Below are positions 62,612 through 64,000 of a DNA stretch of 64,000 nt, piece after piece. The notes below the pieces were generated by a model, which had not been told where the DNA came from, made no database searches, and saw only the letters and a list, made by a program, of their open reading frames with translations. The first letter of the stretch is position 1. Each line of letters opens with the position of its first letter. Source of the DNA: Thermoproteota archaeon (GTDB taxonomy: Archaea > Thermoproteota > Thermoprotei_A > EX4484-217-1 > JAPDJV01); assembly GCA_029258925.1 (NCBI GenBank), contig JAPDJV010000004.1, positions 21,277 through 85,276 on the forward strand, read 5' to 3'. The translations under genes were made by a program, and so were the position numbers.

Positions 62612-63076
62612 CTAAACACCGTAAACCTCCCTCACATACTTTCTCGAATCAAAGTCTTTCCTGAAGGGGGGAGGCCCACTCCACTCTTCTAAGAGGAGCG
62701 GTTTGAGCATGTTATTCCATTCAAAAACTATTCCAAACATTTCCCAACACTCTCTCTCATGCATTAAACTGTTCTCCCAGATCTCACCCAGACTCTCAAT
62801 AACCGGTTTTTCTCTATCCAAGCTTGTTGAAACCTTAACGTATAGTGAATCCTTCAATCTGTGCGCTATGAAATATACCTCGAAAACGCCTTTCTCAATC
62901 CAGTCCACTGCTGAAATTGTCAGAAGCCTTGTGAAGCCGTTCTCCTTGAGGTATCTTGCTGCACCAAGGTACTTCTCTCTTCCAACTTCAGCGAAAACGG
63001 TGTTTTCCCTTAGAATGCATTTTGCCCCAAATTTCTCGGATAATTCTTTAATTAAGGAGTCGAGATTGTTAGACAT
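62612..63076 (-). CDS. NuoC-like subunit (30 kDa type)
   Basis: A NuoC/HycE-N-like subunit: KYLGAARYLKENGFTRLLTISAVDWIEKGVFEVYFIAHRL and the typical HERECWEMFGIVFEWNNMLKPLLLEEWSGPPPFRKDF. It is translated before the NuoIBD fusion in one operon. The track start is GTG 63085; ATG 63076 is used here (MSNNLDSL), but neither has a strong ribosome site. No membrane subunits (NuoH/L/M/N type) lie in this window. Confidence 0.9.
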   Translation of the reverse strand: MSNNLDSLIKELSEKFGAKCILRENTVFAEVGREKYLGAARYLKENGFTRLLTISAVDWIEKGVFEVYFIAHRLKDSLYVKVSTSLDREKPVIESLGEIWENSLMHERECWEMFGIVFEWNNMLKPLLLEEWSGPPPFRKDFDSRKYVREVYGV

Positions 63077-63266
63077 ATTTAACACTAGATATTAACAATA
63101 CTATAGAACAAAATATAAAGGTATCTTTTGAACACAGTTAATTTAGCTGACAGCAACAATTCTCAAATCATTGTCCTATTAATAGCATACTTTAAATCCC
63201 CATTCTCTAAGATGTTATGAGCAGTTAGACATTAGTAATATTTTCGGCACTGACGTGGTGAGCGGC

Positions 63267-63836
63267 ATGGTTTTAACACCACTACATTATCCACAAGCCT
63301 ACTTCTTCTACAAGCTCGGTGAGAAGAAGTTCAGTTTCCCAGGTCTCCTGGTAGGCAGTTTCCTACCCGACATAGAGATACCGGTGCTCATCCTATTAGG
63401 TTGCAACTACCCGTATTGTAGACTTGTTCTACATAGTTTCCTGGGATCCCTCATGTTCTCTTGGATAATAGGGTTAGCCGTGCTACCATTATACAAGTTT
63501 TTCTTAAAATCGTTCTTAAAGTATCGGCGCGAGATTAAAGTGGACATGTTAGCTTACATCGTATCCGTTGAAATATCCTCCCTAACACACGTATTCGTTG
63601 ATGGAATGCATCACTCATACAATCCACTACTATGGCCATTCACCAGCGAGAGCATAAACATTCTCATACCATTCGGGAACAGGTTTGCCACACACATAAT
63701 ATTGCATATCATATTCTTTGCTTTAACAGCGATTATAATCTTCGTTGAATTAAGTAGGAAGAGAGTGGTTCAAGGATTGAATTTGGAGTCTCTTAGGAGA
63801 AGTATAGTGGTACTGCTAACGTTGGACGATAATTAA
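63267..63836 (+). CDS. Membrane-bound metal-dependent hydrolase-like protein (DUF4184/YdjM-like)
   Basis: A 189-aa membrane protein with four or five hydrophobic helices and the pattern TPLHYPQAYFF, GSFLPDIE, LHSFLGS and LTHVFVDGMHH, whose His/Asp residues recall DUF4184/YdjM-type putative hydrolases. The ATG at 63267 has GGTGA five bases upstream and is preferred over the GTG of the track. Confidence 0.7.
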   Translation: MVLTPLHYPQAYFFYKLGEKKFSFPGLLVGSFLPDIEIPVLILLGCNYPYCRLVLHSFLGSLMFSWIIGLAVLPLYKFFLKSFLKYRREIKVDMLAYIVSVEISSLTHVFVDGMHHSYNPLLWPFTSESINILIPFGNRFATHIILHIIFFALTAIIIFVELSRKRVVQGLNLESLRRSIVVLLTLDDN

Positions 63837-63885
63837 CAAGTAACTTTTCGGCAAGCCGTTCATCTAAACCGTATCTTCATCTATC

Positions 63886-63895
63886 AATTTATATT
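63886..63895 (+). promoter_or_regulatory. TATA-like box near right edge
   Basis: aatttatatt, about 25-30 bases before the GC-rich hairpin at 63922-63982, suggesting plus-strand transcription. Confidence 0.35.
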
Positions 63896-63921
63896 GTATT
63901 GGACACGGTTAGGTTCATCAC

Positions 63922-63982
63922 GGTCTCCGCTGAGCCGCCTACGGGAGCCTTTTTAGCTCCCCTCGGGAACCCAGCGGTCACC
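63922..63982 (+). ncRNA. GC-rich hairpin RNA candidate (strand unresolved)
   Basis: A GC-rich block in AT-rich DNA folds into one long hairpin: outer pairs GGT/ACC and CCGCTG/CAGCGG, a symmetric 10/10-base internal loop, then GGGAGC/GCTCCC closed by a small CTTTTTA loop. In archaeal genomes such islands are often non-coding RNAs; the stem with a large internal pocket recalls an H/ACA guide, but no clean ACA box is visible. A TATA-like box is placed for the plus strand. It could also be the leader of a gene beyond the window. Confidence 0.4.
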
Positions 63983-64000
63983 AATAAACTCTTAGAGCTT

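Noticed and set aside
1-64000. CRISPR arrays, insertion sequences, tRNA or rRNA genes
   Set aside because: I read the intergenic stretches on both strands and found no direct-repeat array, transposase gene, terminal inverted repeats or tRNA-like fold; the only structured candidate is the hairpin at the right edge.

Overview
This is 64 kb of a gene-dense archaeal chromosome. It has moderate GC, frequent AGA/AGG and ATA codons, many TTG and GTG starts, GGAGGTG-type ribosome sites, AT-rich intergenic DNA and TATA-like boxes. A crenarchaeal-type ThrS, tetrahydromethanopterin (H4MPT) and F420 enzymes, an aldehyde:ferredoxin oxidoreductase (AOR) family enzyme and many ferredoxin-linked proteins suggest an anaerobic, probably thermophilic member of the Thermoproteota/TACK archaea. 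I cannot resolve the genus. No mcr genes, CRISPR array, insertion sequence, tRNA or rRNA gene was recognised.

Layout. 1-4 kb: the end of larC (nickel-pincer cofactor), an unrecognised 608-aa protein, a lone LarC C-terminal-domain paralogue and a DUF3303-like protein. 4-5.8 kb: thrS, with an out-of-register 5' end. 5.9-14 kb: one minus-strand C1 operon, ftr-mtd-fwdDB(fused)-fwdA-fwdC-mch-mptN-like, covering CO2 to methylene-H4MPT. 14-22.6 kb: a DUF2193-like protein, a CofE-like ligase, CofC, two paralogous nucleotidyltransferases, an HTH-PfkB kinase and an MtrA-thymidylate synthase fusion. 22.6-38 kb: transport and housekeeping genes (ECF S component, antiporter, two ClC proteins, TrkA-type RCK protein, NadE, endonuclease III, radical SAM proteins). 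38-48.8 kb: a NadC-like enzyme, a LarA-like protein with a ferredoxin/BFD partner, a MoCF-domain protein, a hydratase, an SDR, a UbiD, AOR with its ferredoxin, and a MoaD-like protein. 49-55.7 kb: a LeuA-like synthase, ROK kinase, YbaK, an M24-fold protein missing metal ligands in an operon with a flavodiiron protein, and a VapBC pair. 56-60.3 kb: a Re-citrate synthase/aconitase-like/isocitrate dehydrogenase operon. 60.6-63 kb: NuoC and a NuoI-NuoB-NuoD triple fusion whose CxxC motifs have become CxxD. The right edge holds a putative membrane hydrolase and a GC-rich hairpin RNA candidate.

How the parts fit. The C1 operon, the F420 genes (cofC, cofE-like) and the MtrA-ThyA fusion point to H4MPT as the main C1 carrier, feeding an acetyl-CoA-type or biosynthetic C1 pathway rather than methanogenesis as far as this window shows. 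The Re-citrate synthase operon supplies 2-oxoglutarate. The Nuo-like fusion, AOR and ferredoxins suggest ferredoxin-based energy metabolism. The most notable items are the NuoIBD fusion, the MtrA-ThyA fusion, the LarA-like/ferredoxin operon, the FwdD-FwdB fusion and the M24-flavodiiron pair.
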